From assembly GCA_031761405.1 (NCBI GenBank), contig JASEVX010000011.1:22150003-22214002 (forward strand): a stretch of DNA of 64,000 nt. Direction: 5' to 3'. A program made the position numbers and the translations under genes. The notes under the pieces were generated by a model. That model did not search any database. It was not told the origin of the DNA and worked only from the letters and a program-made list of their open reading frames with translations. Origin of the DNA: Serripes groenlandicus (Eukaryota; Mollusca; Bivalvia; Cardiida; Cardiidae). Position 1 is the stretch's first letter; each line of letters begins with the position of its first letter. This document shows positions 63,877-64,000 of this stretch, one piece after another.

Positions 63877-64000
63877 AAAACAAGAGTGCCGCAAGCAAGT
63901 CTGCTTTTTTTTCAAGTTGTAAAAGGGGCATTTCTGAATAACTATTAAAGCCATAGTTACCGTATATCCGCGGCCATAAGTCGAATTTTTGAGACTCAAA
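63877..64000 (+). repeat. Start of a capped repeat element, cut by the window edge
   Basis: ACAAGAGTGCCGCAAGCAAG and 'GGGGCATTTCTGAATAACTA', as in the element at 12936. Confidence 0.5.

Overview
The window looks like nuclear genomic DNA of a bivalve mollusc. It is AT-rich and intron-dominated, and it is packed with short non-autonomous elements. These include tandem-core elements with ACGG/ACTG microsatellites like the bivalve 'pearl' family, tRNA-derived SINEs, TTAA-flanked foldback MITEs and hAT-type elements. No bacterial-type gene layout is present and almost none of the long open frames are coding. I cannot name the species.

One gene dominates the window. It lies on the minus strand, enters from the right edge with its 5' end outside the window, and ends at a stop codon at 14357-14359. 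I could assemble 21 coding exons between 63745 and 14357. Every exon has an AG acceptor and a GT donor, and the reading phase is continuous across all 20 junctions. Together they give 5727 nt, or 1908 residues plus a stop. Residue numbers below count from the first visible residue.

The protein starts with a MUS81-type winged helix (about 1-90). It continues into an ERCC4/XPF-family nuclease domain with the catalytic pattern intact (D126, E129, GD 154-155, ERK 187-189, D193; domain about 118-282). A region of about 170 residues follows that may be a degenerate second ERCC4 fold or a diverged helix-hairpin-helix. Then comes a long acidic, disordered tail unlike any MUS81 I know: six good and two degenerate ubiquitin-interacting motifs (about 640-1090), four MIU-like inverted motifs (1474-1642), a CCHC zinc knuckle (1804-1819), a coiled coil and a terminal basic KKKRKR. 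A flap or junction nuclease fused to a ubiquitin-reading tail is the best candidate for something undescribed here.

Layout: 1-14300 lies downstream of the gene and is mostly repeats, with no gene I can support. From 14357 to 30066 are the C-terminal exons, including a 1.4-kb exon. 32272-37088 holds the UIM exon and an acidic exon. 38110-46412 holds small exons of the middle region. 50181-63745 holds the nuclease and winged-helix exons. Introns consist largely of mobile elements: more than 40 copies or fragments of a TTAA/CCCTTTCCC MITE, about twenty tandem-core elements, three SINE groups, three hAT-like elements with exact 8-bp target duplications, one pair of near-identical 0.45-kb TIR elements, and a 45-bp minisatellite that appears to have grown from a MITE end.
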